From Cymbidium sinense (Eukaryota; Streptophyta; Magnoliopsida; Asparagales; Orchidaceae), in NCBI GenBank assembly GCA_021442155.1, contig CM038221.1:153379601-153443600 (forward strand): a stretch of DNA of 64,000 nucleotides, given 5' to 3'. A program made the position numbers and the translations under genes. Positions 12,901-24,740 of this stretch are shown in pieces. Numbering within the stretch: position 1 is the stretch's first letter; the number at the start of each line of letters is the position of its first letter. Under the pieces are notes generated by a model that made no database searches, was not told where the DNA came from, and worked only from the letters and a program-made list of their open reading frames with translations.

Positions 12901-13685
12901 ACGCCTAGCTAACAATGGTATCGTACTCACTTATGCCTTTCATACATTCATATATGCATGTGAAAATTGGATAAGAAATCCCTTTGCTACTTAATGAAAA
13001 TCATGCATCATAAACATTTAAATTTTCTTAAATAACTTATTTAGCATGCATCATAAAGTGTGCTAAATATTTCCATTTGGTATGTATATATATGCTTATG
13101 ATTCATTCAAATGCATGTTATACATGTTGGGAAAGAAATGAAGTGATGTGTATTTTGTGATCTTAAATCACTTTATTTAATCTTAAAATGCCTTTCTTTT
13201 TGAATAGGTTTGTTTAGAGTTTATCTAAACTTAGGATTAATTAAAACACATAATAAAATATTAACTAAACAAAACTTAAACATGAATCCACTTTAGAAAT
13301 CACTTAGGTTAGGGAAGAAAAGAGAAGTTCTCTTCTCTTTCTCTCTCTTTACAACTTAGTAATTAATTGTAGGATTCACTTGAACCCAATCAAAACATAA
13401 AATAAAATCAATCCAAAATAACTAAACCACTTAAATGAAACCCTCCTCTAAGTTGAATATTCTTCACACTTAGCAAATTCTAACTTAAAGCCATAGCTAC
13501 GCATACCACACAAACCTTAAAAGCACACACTTTAGACTAAGTCACCACTTCTAGCTTTAGGTTATGGAGGTGCATGGTTTTATGTTAGCTTTTATTCTGT
13601 GATATATATTTTAGTCTGGATGTTAGGGTGAATGTGCGTAGAATGAATGATAGGATGATTTAGTCTAATCATAATTTTTTGTAGG

Positions 13686-13763
13686 GGATTATGCTTAAGG
13701 GGTGTTGTAATGAAAATATAAATGCTATTACTGTGCAGGTGCTTATACCCCTAAGCATAATCC
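13686..13763. repeat. inverted repeat (17-bp arms, one bulge, ~43-nt loop)
   Basis: The left arm GGATTATGCTTAAGGGGT (13686-13703) pairs with ACCCCTAAGCATAATCC (13747-13763), with one extra A in the left arm as the only defect. The loop holds GTTGTAATGAAAATATAAATG-like AT-rich sequence. It could be a small foldback insertion or a strong stem in an element RNA. No flanking duplication was identified. Confidence 0.7.
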
Positions 13764-15408
13764 AATAAGCCAGATAGACTTACTCACCCATGTGTGGGGT
13801 GATAAGTCCAATATACATGCTCGTGAGTTGTGTGGTTTGTTTAGTTAATCTCTATTTTTGTAGGTGTTAGCTAGATTTACTTTTTCTTTTCATGTAATTT
13901 TTGCAATTAAGATTTTAGAATGATTGTTATGGGAATTAGGATGAGCATTGGTCATAAGATTATATCTTATGTACCATGTGAATCCTTTGGAGTACCCACC
14001 TTCCAACCAACCAAAAGAAGGAACCAAAGAAGAAAGAAAAAAAAGAAGAAGAATGAAGAAATAAAGCTTGAAGACTCCCATAACAATGAGTTCCTTGCTT
14101 CATTGTGTTTAATTCATTTATAATCCAGGTTATATAAGGGTAGAGCTTGGGTACCCAATTTGTTTTCAGGTTTGTGCGGCGGTGCTCGACCACAAATGGC
14201 CTCTTATTCTTTTATGTTAGCTTTATAAATTGATTACTGATTTATTTAGCTTGTGCATTAAGATGTCATCCTTTTTATAGTTTCTTCCTTGCTTGATGTA
14301 TGGCCTGGATGTGGATTAGGCTCTTAGGGAAAAAGAAATTTTCTACCAAATTTAACAATTCAAAATTAAAAATAAAGAACTCATAACATCACCTAAATCT
14401 TAGGCAAAAATTAAGATAAAAGAATTAGTAACCCCTTAGTCGGATGAGTACTTCTTTTATAACATCATGCATAAATGCATATTATTTTCACTCTTGATTA
14501 GAAGGCTTTCACCTTTACCAGAGAAACTTGGCTTGACCTTTGAGAGCCATGGTGGAAATACACTTTCTCTTCTCGCTGATTTTGGCCAATAATCTTACTT
14601 CTCATGCATTAGGCATATGAATCCTATTAACCTTAGTCAAATGATTATCCAAAAATAAAAATAAAATGTAATATGATTTATATTAGATTTAGGTCATTTG
14701 AGGCATACCCTTACATGATCTAGTCTCTTTAGAGAGTGAGTTTAAGGACTTAGTCTCTTTCTAAATAAATAACAGCCTAGCTATCTTGCATAAAGCATAT
14801 GACCTGCATATATGAATTTAAAATCATAGGAAGAGTTAGTTGGCGACCACCCCCAGGCGGTTGTATGTCTAAGCAGTCGGGTGATTTATTCTCTCTTATG
14901 GAGGTAAACCAAATACCTATTTTTGCCTTAGATTTAGCTTGTGTTTGTGGCCCTCGCTAAAGCTCCCTAGATTTAGGTTCTGAGGTTGCTTCTTCCCTTT
15001 GTGGGTCATAAGCATAAATCCTCACCTTTTAAGCATTTCCACAATCTTGTGTTGTGGAATCATAAGCCCTAAATTTATAATAAAAAATTCAACTCAAATA
15101 AATTAAATTAATTTCAAAAATGTAAAGCCCAATCATTGGATAGTTTGAGATGCTCGCTAGATTTCTTAACATCATGAGCATCTCCTACTTATCTTCATTT
15201 GACTTCAATAATAACTCTCTCTTTGATCAATCTCATTTGATCTTCTGAAATAAACTATTCGATTGATAGTCCTACCTATTGAAATCATTGGAGATAATGA
15301 TCATTTATCTTAATCGAGAGTATTCCTAAGGGATCTCATTCCTTAGGATGTAATTAATTATGGAGACTTGCCCCTGTAGAGAACTTAATGAACCCGATTT
15401 AAAATAAA

Positions 15409-15438
15409 CCCTACTTTACTTTTTCATGTAAAGTAGGG
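15409..15438. repeat. short perfect inverted repeat
   Basis: CCCTACTTTAC (15409-15419) and GTAAAGTAGGG (15428-15438) form an 11-bp perfect stem with an 8-nt loop. No U-run follows. Such stems arise by chance in AT-rich DNA, so no function is claimed. Confidence 0.55.
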
Positions 15439-15559
15439 GAAGAATCTTTGGTACACATGCAGACCCATTGTCCTTAGGAGCCTTTGTTGAGGTGATTAGG
15501 GCCATTGTAGGGTGGTGACTTCTATCTTTTGAGATAGGTGTCATACCCAATCACCCTCG

Positions 15560-18500
15560 ATAAGAATATTTGCAGATCTACGTGGTGTTAAAATTACATA
15601 AAAAGGAGATGTATATTTTTATCTTCATTTTATTTTGCATAGAGTGAAGATGGAAGTATATCTTATTCTTTAGAAATATAAACTTTCCCACAAATATGAA
15701 TGCATGATATCACATGACATACAACATTTATAATGATTGAAAAAAAATAATTAAATATTTTCACACAATTCATTAAATTACATTAATTCACAAGGACAAT
15801 CATATTAAATAAAACTATTTAAGGAAAAACCAAAGCTTCTTATGAAGTTTGATTTTAAATTTTTATTGTTGAACTCAAAGAGGATGAAACATTTGTTGTT
15901 TTTACACCATCCCATATTGATGATTTAAAATGTTTAAGGAGAAGTAATAAGTGAATTTTATGAATTAATTAAGTTAGAATCATTAAGAAATCCATTTAAT
16001 TATCCTTTCTTATGCTTCTTTAATTTAATTAGCCACTTACTCATGAGCCACAAATGATATGCAAATGGAAAATTAAAGTTGCAATGCTCCTAAGGACCTG
16101 ATGCAATAGGCTCATGCTTAAGTATTAATTAGATTAAAGAATCTAATTAAGTACTTTTATGATTTTTCCATACCCATGGGTTAATCATAATTTCCTTAAG
16201 GGTCTTTATGTTATTGAACACATAAAGAGGAACCCATGAATTTAAACTAGATTATCAGATCTAATTATCATTTTAATTGATTTAATTTGGCCATTAACTA
16301 CTTAATTAAGCCATGATTTGATTAAACCCTCCCATGAAAAGAGACTTAAGAAAATGATCAAAGAAGAGGCTTTGATCTTTCACCTCTATCATTCCCACTA
16401 TTAACCATGATTAATAATCATTAATAATCAAAATTTTACTATTTTAATAATTTTAATAATCATAAAATTAATTAGGGAGGGTAATTAAGATTAAAATTTC
16501 AAATTCCCTTAATTACCTAGCCAATAAATCTCAAAAAAATTATGAAGACAGATGACATCCCATAGTATCAATACATTTAATCTGAGACTCATTAGCCAAG
16601 TAATTAGGCCTTGATTAAGCTAATTAAAAAAATTGAAATCCTAATTAATCTCTAATCACTATTCAAACCACAGGGAAATCATTTTTATTAAATTCTTCTC
16701 TATTTACCCTGTACAAAATAGGTTTATTTGTATTTTAAGAATTTTCTACAATTAGTTATGAATTTTTAAAGTTTAAGGCAATTAAAGGCATTTTTAAGTC
16801 TAATTAATCCCTAATCTTATCGACGCCACTCAAGAGTTGACGCGGTGATGCTTTCCTTATGGCACCACAAGATTGGCCACTAAATCGTCTGACGTGACAT
16901 GCTAACTCTGTGGCGGCAGACACGCTTTTGTCCCCGTCGTTCGATCTCGAATCAGACTGTGGGATAAATCCTGTGAATCAAATAAGATAAAATTGAATAG
17001 TCTAATCAGATTAATCGGACCGCCTGCTCGAAGACGGACCGCTCGCCTCCTGCCGATCCAGATCGCCGAGCTCGTGAGACAAAATCTTTAAGGAAGAGAT
17101 CTAAATGAGGATTTTGACTCATAGCTGACCCAACCAGCTTTGGGTGAGGTTATCCAGTTGGTCAGAGGTCCAATTCAAGCTTTGGGTGGCTACCATGGGC
17201 AAAAGGGTAGGTGAGACCATCCAAATGGGGATCTCATCCAATTTGGAGGGGTTTACCTAAAGGGTCTTATCCTAATTTGGGTCAAATTAGGTTGGGTTAA
17301 CCTATGGTGACCTAAGGAAGGGTCATTCCAAGTTTGATTAGGTTTGGGTTTGGTTTAAATGGGTTTGACTCAATTTGACTAATGTATGTCAAACTGGGTT
17401 CAATTGGGCTAGGTTGACCCATGGGTCAAATTGAGTCAAACCAAGGGTTGAATCATGTCCACATGATGATTTGAGAAGTTTGGGTTTAATTGGTTTGATT
17501 TGATTTGGAGTGGATTTGAATTTGACTCATATGGGTTCATATTGGTTAAATGGGCTAAGTTGATCAAATTGACCAAATTGGCTTGGGTTATGTGTTGATC
17601 TAGGTTCAAATGATGATTTGAAGATGATTGTAGGTATTGATTTCAATTAATTTGGATTTAAGAATGACTTAGATCAATTTGACCCTTTAGGTCCATTTGG
17701 GCTAAATGGGTTAATTGGGTTGTCTTTGTTAAATTGGGTTCAATCAAGAGCTTGATCATGTTCGACAATTGATTTATGATGGATTGGAAGCATTAGTTCC
17801 AATCAATTTGGATTGGAATGAGATTTGACTCAATTTGACCCTTCAAGTCAAAATTAGGTCAAGGGGACAGTTGGAGTTGGTTTGGCTCAATTTGATGATT
17901 GGTTTATGTTCAAGGATCAATTTATAGTTGATAGGGAATATTGGTTTCAATTAATTTTGTTTAGAATGAAGTTTGATTCAATTTGGTTCATATAGGCTAA
18001 TTGGGTCTACTTGGATCAAGTAGTTAATTGGACTTGTTCTGACCCAATTGATTGTAATTGGACAATCAAGGGTGATCAATAATCATTGTAGAAAAGATTG
18101 AATAGGATGGTTCAATCCAATTTGGGTTGGATTGAAGTTTGGATCAAATGGGTACTCTAGGTCACTTTGGGTCAAGTGAACCAAACGGGTCAATTTTAGT
18201 TGGATTAGGGTGGGTTAAGTTTAATGGTTGATTTAGGATCGATTGATGGATTTGATTGTAATTGATTTGGGTTTAATTGAATTTTGGCTCATTTGGATAT
18301 TTTAGGTTCAAATGGGCTAGCTTGGGTTGATTGAATTGATTTGATCAATTAGTTTGATTGTAGGTTTTGGAAGAGTTTGAAATGTTGATTTGAATGGTTT
18401 GCGTGCTTTTGTGAAAAATAAACTGGGTTTGGTTTGATTAAAGGAGCTTTAGGTTAAGTCCAAAAGTTTAGGTTATGGGTTTGGATTTAAATCAGTTTGG

Positions 18501-18792
18501 CTTAGAGCTTGGATATGAAATGGGATTCAATTGGGCTTGATTTGGTTGATTAGAGGTTGGATTTGCATGACTGGATAGGCATAGGTTTTGTTTAGGCCAT
18601 AGGATAGGTATGTTCTCTTATTCCTAAGGTATAGTCTAAACCTATGACACACCTTTCTAAGTCCTTAGGCTTGGGTTTACTGTTCACCTAATCACTAGAA
18701 GTGTTCTATGACTAGAAAAATTCAAATGTCTAGAAGAATCTAAAAGTCTAATATAGGAGGAATGAACCCTCACTCCAAAAGTGAGGTCAACA
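15560..18792 (-). mobile_element. long LTR-like repeat, reverse copy
   Basis: Read on the minus strand this copy begins TGTTGACC at 18,792 and follows the forward copy through the CTAGTGATTAGGTGAAC block. It then passes a GGTCAA/TTGACC-rich stretch, a GC-rich core (16,830-17,060) and an AT-rich tail with the GTATGTCATGTGATATCAT block near 15,720. The copy is diverged by many small indels, so both copies are old. It is shorter than the forward copy, mainly in the W-box-like section. No pol sequence of matching orientation adjoins it, so it may be a solo or truncated LTR of the same family. Confidence 0.55.
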
Positions 18793-19099
18793 TTGGTATC
18801 TACTACTAGTGAGAAGGTTAACGCCCATCATTAACATCAACAATAATGCCCACGGTCGCTAAAATGAAATATGTCCATTATTCACATCAAAATTAATACT
18901 TGTTCACTAATCAGTTTAACATCTACTAATAGCACAAATGCTAATGTTTATTTCTTCCTCTAAAGCTAATGTCCACCTTCATCAATAACCATAATGCCCA
19001 ACATCACAAAAAACTTAGTACTCACCATTAGTAATACGATTTACTTTCTTTGTTGATGCAATAATCAAAAACATCAAAAGATAAATCTAAGAAATTCTT

Positions 19100-19886
19100 T
19101 AAATTTTATTCTATAACTTAGCTTTTTGTCGATGATATTCTTCTTGTTGATAAGAGTAGAGAGGGAGTTCAATAGAAACATAAATTTGGAGGCCAACCTT
19201 AGAGTCGTAAGGTTTTTGTTAAAGTAGATTTAAAATGAAATATATGCAGTGTAATTTTAGTTGTAGAAGATCTAATGGTGATGTTGCGATGTTGAGTTAT
19301 CAAGTTATTAAAAAGAGTGAATGTTACAGATATCTCAGGTCTATTATTCAAAATGATGGTGAAATAGATGGGGATGTTATTAGTAGAATTCAAGTTGGCT
19401 GGTTAAAGTGGGGAATGCATCTGGCCTGTTGTGTGATAAAAAAGTATCGCATAGTCTTAAGGAAAAATTTTATAAGATAGTGGTAAGGCTTGCAATGATT
19501 TATGGTACAGAGTGTTGGCCAGTAAAAGAGAAGCATAAAAATAAGTTAAGTGTTGCAAAGATGAGGATGGTCAGGTGGATAAGTGGTTTTACTCTTAGAG
19601 ATAAAATATGAAATCAATATATACGTGATAAAGTTGGAGTAGCTCTAGTGACAAATAAGATTAAAGAGTCGTATTAGATGGTTTGTCCACATAGAACATT
19701 GGTTGTCGAATGACTCAGTTAGAAGAATAGATGTATGAGATGCGAGTTATGGAGAAATGTAGAGGAAGACCTAAAAAATACTTGGTTAGAATGTATAAAA
19801 AATGGCCTTAGTTTAATAGAATTAAATGGGAATTTGACAGTTAATAGGACACATAATGGAATAAAGGCTTGTTGTTGTTGTTGTTG
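19100..19886 (+). mobile_element. 5'-truncated RTE-type LINE, 3' end of reverse transcriptase
   Basis: The minimal 5' part reads LFVDDILLVDKSRE (from 19,122), the RT catalytic loop with FVDD at 19,125-19,136. It continues as LELWR-type sequence, then KYMQCNFS, then CYRYLRSIIQNDGEIDGDVISRIQ (about 19,310-19,390). After a frameshift it reads VSHSLKEKFYKIVVRLAMIYGTECWPVKEKH (19,445-19,540) and ends in the RGRPKK-like segment near 19,760. The element closes with a TTG repeat (about 19,870-19,886), the 3' tail usual for plant RTE LINEs. Stops and frame breaks make it inactive. I could not find a target duplication. Confidence 0.9.
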
Positions 19887-19899
19887 TACAAAAAAAAAG

Positions 19900-20779
19900 T
19901 GGAGAATATTTTTATAAAATATATTTTAATGGGATTATTTATGTATACATATATATATATATATTTATTATATATATAAATATTCATTTAATAAACCTGG
20001 ATTTCATTGCTCATTGGCATTGAATTTAATATAGCAAGCTTTACTGCCTCATGGCAATATATTTATCTACCAAGCAACACAAGCATTTGTGGATGGAGTT
20101 CTAATTGTTGTGATATTTTTAATTAAAGAATATTAAATCACATACATATGAAATATATATATATATATATATATGCACTGTCATTTATATTTCTAGGTTA
20201 TTCCATTCCATAAATAAAAAACTATTGTGCAAGAAAAAAATTCTATTGTAGACTAAGAGGGCCATAAAGAAGAAAGAGGAGAAGGAAGGTGCTTAAATTT
20301 TGAGGTAAAATCTAAATTTTTACAATATTATTGACAAATCAAGTTTGTCTTGAGATTGACAAGCTTAAAGGCTTCTATGAGAAAAATTAGTTTATGGTTG
20401 TTTAGTTAGATTTGTGTGATTAAATTAGAATTTTATTAAGTAAAAAAATTGATGTTTTATTGGGATATTATGAAAGTCCGTGACTTCGAGGTGATAAAAG
20501 TAAGGAAAATAATTCTAAGTAGAACTTATTACTTATTATAAACTAGTAGATCTCTAATATAATGAGCTAATTATAATAAGCTTAATATTTATTAATATAT
20601 TAATGAGTTTAATATTTAATAATTTCTATAATTACATTAGACTTATATTGCATGCTTGCAGATGATTCTTTGTATTGAGTATGTTTACAATATCTAATTA
20701 TATTAAGGAGCATAATGTAATACACAAATTCACATATTAAGAATTATTAAATTTTATTTTTATATTATGCAAATATTAT

Positions 20780-20842
<63 letters not shown>

Positions 20843-21130
20843 GAATTTAAATGTCGTTGTGCTTGTTGTTATTAAAGATAAATCTATGAGAATTTATATT
20901 AGTTATAAATCATTTAAATAATGCTAATTAAAAATATATATTATCAAGCATTTATAATTTATTTAATTAATTGAAATATGTTAGTATGTTCACAGATGAA
21001 TATATCATCAAGTAAGAGTTTAAAAAAAAAAAGATAGAAGAAATATCAATTTTAGTGACATATATAGTCACTATGAATGTCTAGAACAACCTTTTATTTA
21101 ATAAATACTCTTTAATTTTTTTAAGTTTGA
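19900..21130. other. AT-rich DNA without a recognised gene
   Basis: Several (TA)n runs are present, at about 19,950-19,978, 20,151-20,174 and the long one at 20,782-20,838. No coding signal was found. The right end runs into the decayed gypsy reverse transcriptase, so upstream parts of the same element may be present but unreadable. Confidence 0.5.
20782..20838. repeat. (TA)n microsatellite
   Basis: An uninterrupted TA dinucleotide tract of about 57 bp. Similar but shorter tracts lie at 24,682-24,738, 42,209-42,230, 51,660-51,679 and 53,428-53,450. Confidence 0.95.
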
Positions 21131-21438
21131 TAAATCAAGTTTTCAAAAAAGCATATGACTTTTGATTACATTTGTTTATTATATTTTAGATATATTCAAG
21201 AATTGATGAAGATGATGTTGAATATCTGATAATAATATTAGATCAATTAAAAAATAATTATAAGTAAAACTTTTAATTATAACATAAAATTTTAGTATAG
21301 AAATATTATATTTTTGGGTTATGTAATTGGGGAAAAAGTAATCTCAATGAAGCCTTATAAAATAAAAGCAATATTTGAATTGTTTATGCCTAGGAATGTT
21401 AAAAAGGTTCTTGGTTTTTTGGTCTTACTAGATATTAG

Positions 21439-22546
21439 TGTTGCAAGCCAGAAAATTTATGTCAGTTGCGTGAAAATATTTGAGTCGTGAAGATTCAACA
21501 CACACACAGATAAATAGAGAGAATGTATAAACAACACCGGAGTTATTACGTGACAAATCCTTGGAATAAAGAACAGAATCATGGGGCCATGTCCAATTAA
21601 GATAGCCCACAATGTATTTTTATTTGCAAAGTTACACTATTCTTCAAGAATGGAGAAGAAGAAAATACAAAATTGTTTATATAAAATCAAGAAATGACAA
21701 CCTTAGAAAGAGGTTACAACATTTGTATGTTAGTGGTTGAGTTGTAACAACCATTGGTTGTGGTCAGCAATGGCGCTCGAAGATGAATGTGGACTATTGG
21801 TAGTGGATGGCTTCAAGCTTCTAAGTTTCTAAGCTTAACTCTTCACTTCTATTCCAAGCCTCCTCCTAAGTTATTTGCAAGTTTCCTCATTCTTTGTAGC
21901 AAGAATGAGGTCATATTTATTGGATTCTAAGAGGGAAATTTTGACAATTGTAGCCAAATTTATTAGATTTGCCTTATGTTAAGAAATGTAGAGGTAGACC
22001 TAAAAATACTTGGTTATGATGTGTAAAAAATGATCTTAGTATACTTGATTTAAATAAGAATTTGACACATAATAGGACACAATGTAGATGAAGGATTCAT
22101 GTAGCCGACCCCACCTAGTGGGATTAAGGCTTGTTGTTGTTGTTATTGTTGTTGTAGCCAAATTCACAAAATACTTTATCAAGCCGTTTATATTGATTCA
22201 TTTGATCATATATAGTTTTTTTGATGATTTAATAACCCAAATGATCTTCAAATTGAATGATATTGAGCCCATTGGATTCATATCATCGAGGCACTCTATT
22301 CTATTATAAATGCACTAGATTTGGAGATAATTTGACCATTTAATTAATTTTTTAAACTCTTCGTGTATACTTTTTGAGCTTGATTTGAGCTCATTTGGAG
22401 TTGGGGTGAGCTATTTTTGGTATTGATGGACTCTTTTTGCCAAGATGTTTAATTTGATTGCATATATATGTGTTGTTTTAATATTTATGCTAAAATTGAT
22501 AAATTTTAGAGTAACATATCATTTGTCCTCTTATTTTTGGACGTCA
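21439..22546 (+). mobile_element. LTR-like sequence, copy A (contains a LINE insertion)
   Basis: It starts TGTTGC and ends TTGGACGTCA. Without the internal LINE and its duplicated 13 bp it is about 904 bp. It aligns along its length with the reverse complement of copy B (23,592 to ~22,791), through blocks such as AACTTAGGAGGAGGCTTGG and ACCAATGGTTGT on the complementary strand. It also aligns more weakly with the solo LTR at 56,969-57,892 (CATGGGGCCATGTCCAATTAAG versus CACGGGGCCTAACCCACTTAG). TG...CA ends and the size suggest an LTR; the superfamily is not determined. Confidence 0.75.
21961..22151 (+). mobile_element. short RTE LINE 3' fragment with 13-bp target site duplication
   Basis: This 191-bp insertion reads GAAATGTAGAGGTAGACC, ATACTTGGTTATGATGTGT and ends GGGATTAAGGCTTGTTGTTG, matching the 3' end of the LINE at 19,100-19,886. 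It is flanked by TTGTAGCCAAATT at 21,948-21,960 and again at 22,152-22,164. The insertion is absent from copy B at the aligned point, confirming the boundaries. Confidence 0.93.
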
Positions 22547-22790
22547 AATCCACGCATTTAAAAATACAATAAGTTTAATAAACCCCTTGAGTTAAAATGC
22601 CTTAAAATTCATAATAATATTTTATTTTTTGCATATATATTTTTTTATGTAGTAATTTTATTTTATTATATATTATTTAATTTAATTTTATTATTTATTA
22701 TTATTTTTAATTTATTATTATTATCATTATTTATATATAATTTTTATTAATCTTTATTTATTTATTTTATATATCACTTTAAAATTTATT
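22547..22790. other. AT-rich centre between inverted LTR-like copies A and B
   Basis: Almost pure A/T with TTATTATTATT-type runs and no coding potential. It contains no gypsy pol residues even though pol flanks the whole A-centre-B block, so it is part of the inserted block rather than target DNA. Confidence 0.6.
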
Positions 22791-23592
22791 AAATCAAGCA
22801 TGAATTTTAAAGCAACACATATCGAAGAAAGGAGTCGATTGATACAAAAATGGCCAACTTTAAGTCTAAATGAGCTCAAATCAAGTTCAAAAAGTATACA
22901 TGAAAACTTCAAGATATTAATTTAATCATCAAATGACCTCCAATTCCAGTGCACTCATAGTTGAATCGAGCAGCTCGACGAGACAAATCTAATGAGCTTA
23001 AGATCACTTAAATCAGAGGTTATTTGGATGGTCAAATCATTAAAAAAACTATCTATGATCAAGTGAATCAATATGAACCGTCTGATGGAATCTGTTATGA
23101 TTTTAGCTATAATTACTAAAATGCGCCTTTTATAATCCTATAAATAGAACTCTATTATTGCTATGAATGATGAGAAAGCTTGAAGACAACTTAGGAGGAG
23201 GCTTGGAAGATAGGTGAAGAGCTAAACTTAGAAGCTTGAAGTCATCCACCACCAGCAATTGTCAACCATCTTTGAGAGCCATCACCGACCACCACCAATG
23301 GTTGTTATAGCCCGACCACCAAGATGTTGATATTGTAGCCTCATTCAAAGGTTGTTATTACCTAATTTTATATACACAATCTTGTATTTCTGTCTTCTCC
23401 GATCTTAGAGAAGAGTGTAACTTAATTGGGCAAGTCCCCATAGTTTTTTTTCCCTTTCAGAGTTTTTTCATGTAAAAACTTCAGTTTCGTACACTCTCTA
23501 ATTATCTGTCTTTATGCTCGATTTTCATGCAAATCTATTACTTAAATATTTCTATTCTACCGACGTGGATTTTTTAGCACGCAGTAACTACA
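22791..23592 (-). mobile_element. LTR-like sequence, copy B (inverted relative to A)
   Basis: Read on the minus strand it begins TGTAGTTACTGCGTGC at 23,592. It shares with copy A the blocks AACTTAGGAGGAGGCTTGG (23,188 region), CACCAATGGTTGTTA and CATATTGATTCACTTGATCAT, plus TTTTTGAACTTGATTTGAGC in the inner half. The outer edge coincides exactly with the resumption of gypsy pol. The five bases outside A (ATTAG) and B (AAAAG) agree at three positions, so a target duplication is possible but not proven. Confidence 0.75.
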
Positions 23593-24113
23593 AAAGATTT
23601 ATTGACGGATTATTCATATATAGACTTATTATTCTTTAATCTAACAAAAAGGGTTGTTAATTTGAATGGATATAGGTGAGAGATAATTAATTTATAAGAA
23701 TTAAGGCGCATTTGATTAATTGCAGCTAGATTACCCATCACATTAAGAATTGAACTATTTTACAATTGTTGTGATGCACTATTGAAATGATTAAGATATG
23801 TTTTTATGAAGAATATAAAATTGATTGCTAAAATGTTAGAATAATTAAAATCATACTAGAAAATAATTTGTTATTAATACCTATAGTTGCTATTTTAAAA
23901 TTTTAAAGATATTATTTTTTATGAAATGAAATACAAAATATTTATTAATTAGTGGAGTTTGAAATACATTTTGACTCAAAAAGAGTTAAACTTGAGGTAA
24001 AGAAGATGAGTTGAGTTAATTAAAAATCATGGTCCATATATATGATATTATGCTATACAAGCCAATGTTTTGGTTGATGCTTCAAGTAAAAATTTTATAA
24101 GTATTGCAAGCTA

Positions 24114-24627
24114 GATTATCTCCTATTAAGTTGAGTTAATACAAAATAAATGATTTGTAATTAGAGGTTGGAAGATGTAATGACACAAGAGTATTGTGAT
24201 ATTGTATTTCATGACCATTTACGAAGTTAATAAGCGAAGTGCAAAACTTGATGTTTATTTCTAATCAACACAACAATATCATTAATGCCTTATTAAACAT
24301 TTTTTTTGAAGATACACCATTTAGATACACTCATCATGTGATATTAAATATAATGATGAAATTTAAAATTAATAGTTGTTGTGAAGACTATCACTTGACT
24401 CCAAAGATTTTTAGAACATTTGAGTTCCTTAGGTATTTTGATAAAATAGACATTAAGAACTTAGTAATAATATTTTATATTGAGAATAAAGTTCACTTTG
24501 AGCAATAAACTCATGACTTTTTATATAAATATCAACACAAATTATTGATAATTTGTATTTTAGAGAACAACAATGTCCTTGAGAGTGCATGCACATATCC
24601 ATTAATTATCATATTGGAATTTTAGGC

Positions 24628-24658
<31 letters not shown>

Positions 24659-24679
24659 GAACAAGCCTATATATATATG

Positions 24680-24740
<61 letters not shown>

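Larger units (their letters stand above)
12900..15560. other. AT-rich spacer between the two inverted LTR-like repeats; no gene seen
   Basis: No coding region or recognisable domain was found on either strand. Short open stretches at 13,890-14,193 on both strands lie over an AAGAAAGAAAAAAAAG purine run and look accidental. Two strong hairpins occur (13,686-13,763 and 15,409-15,438, listed separately). Part of this stretch may be weakly matching LTR ends or the flanks of the two insertions. Confidence 0.5.
21139..24113 (+). pseudogene. chromovirus-like Ty3/gypsy pol, split by a 2.15-kb insertion
   Basis: The left half (21,139-21,438) reads VFKKAYDF, a decayed FIDDILIYS segment, ILDQLKNNYK, and then FLGYVIGEKVISMKPYKIKAIFE with MPRNVKKVLGFL. 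The right half resumes at 23,596 as RFIDGLFIY...SNKKG...FEW, then the RNase H end SLKYILTQKELNLR (near 23,950) and YAIQANVLVDASSK (24,054-24,095), which is the chromovirus HPGKANVVADALSRK motif. Together they give an unbroken order GFLGLTGYY|RRFIDGFS, showing where the intervening DNA inserted. The pol is full of stops. The likely lineage is Tekay/Del-like, inferred from these motifs. Confidence 0.82.

Noticed and set aside
13890..14193. Three overlapping open frames on both strands
   Set aside because: Produced by an AAGAAAGAAAAAAAAG purine run; no domain or splice context.
24239..24508. 89-codon frame as a gene
   Set aside because: AT-rich, no domain, and directly downstream of decayed gypsy RNase H; kept only as a note in the spacer entry.
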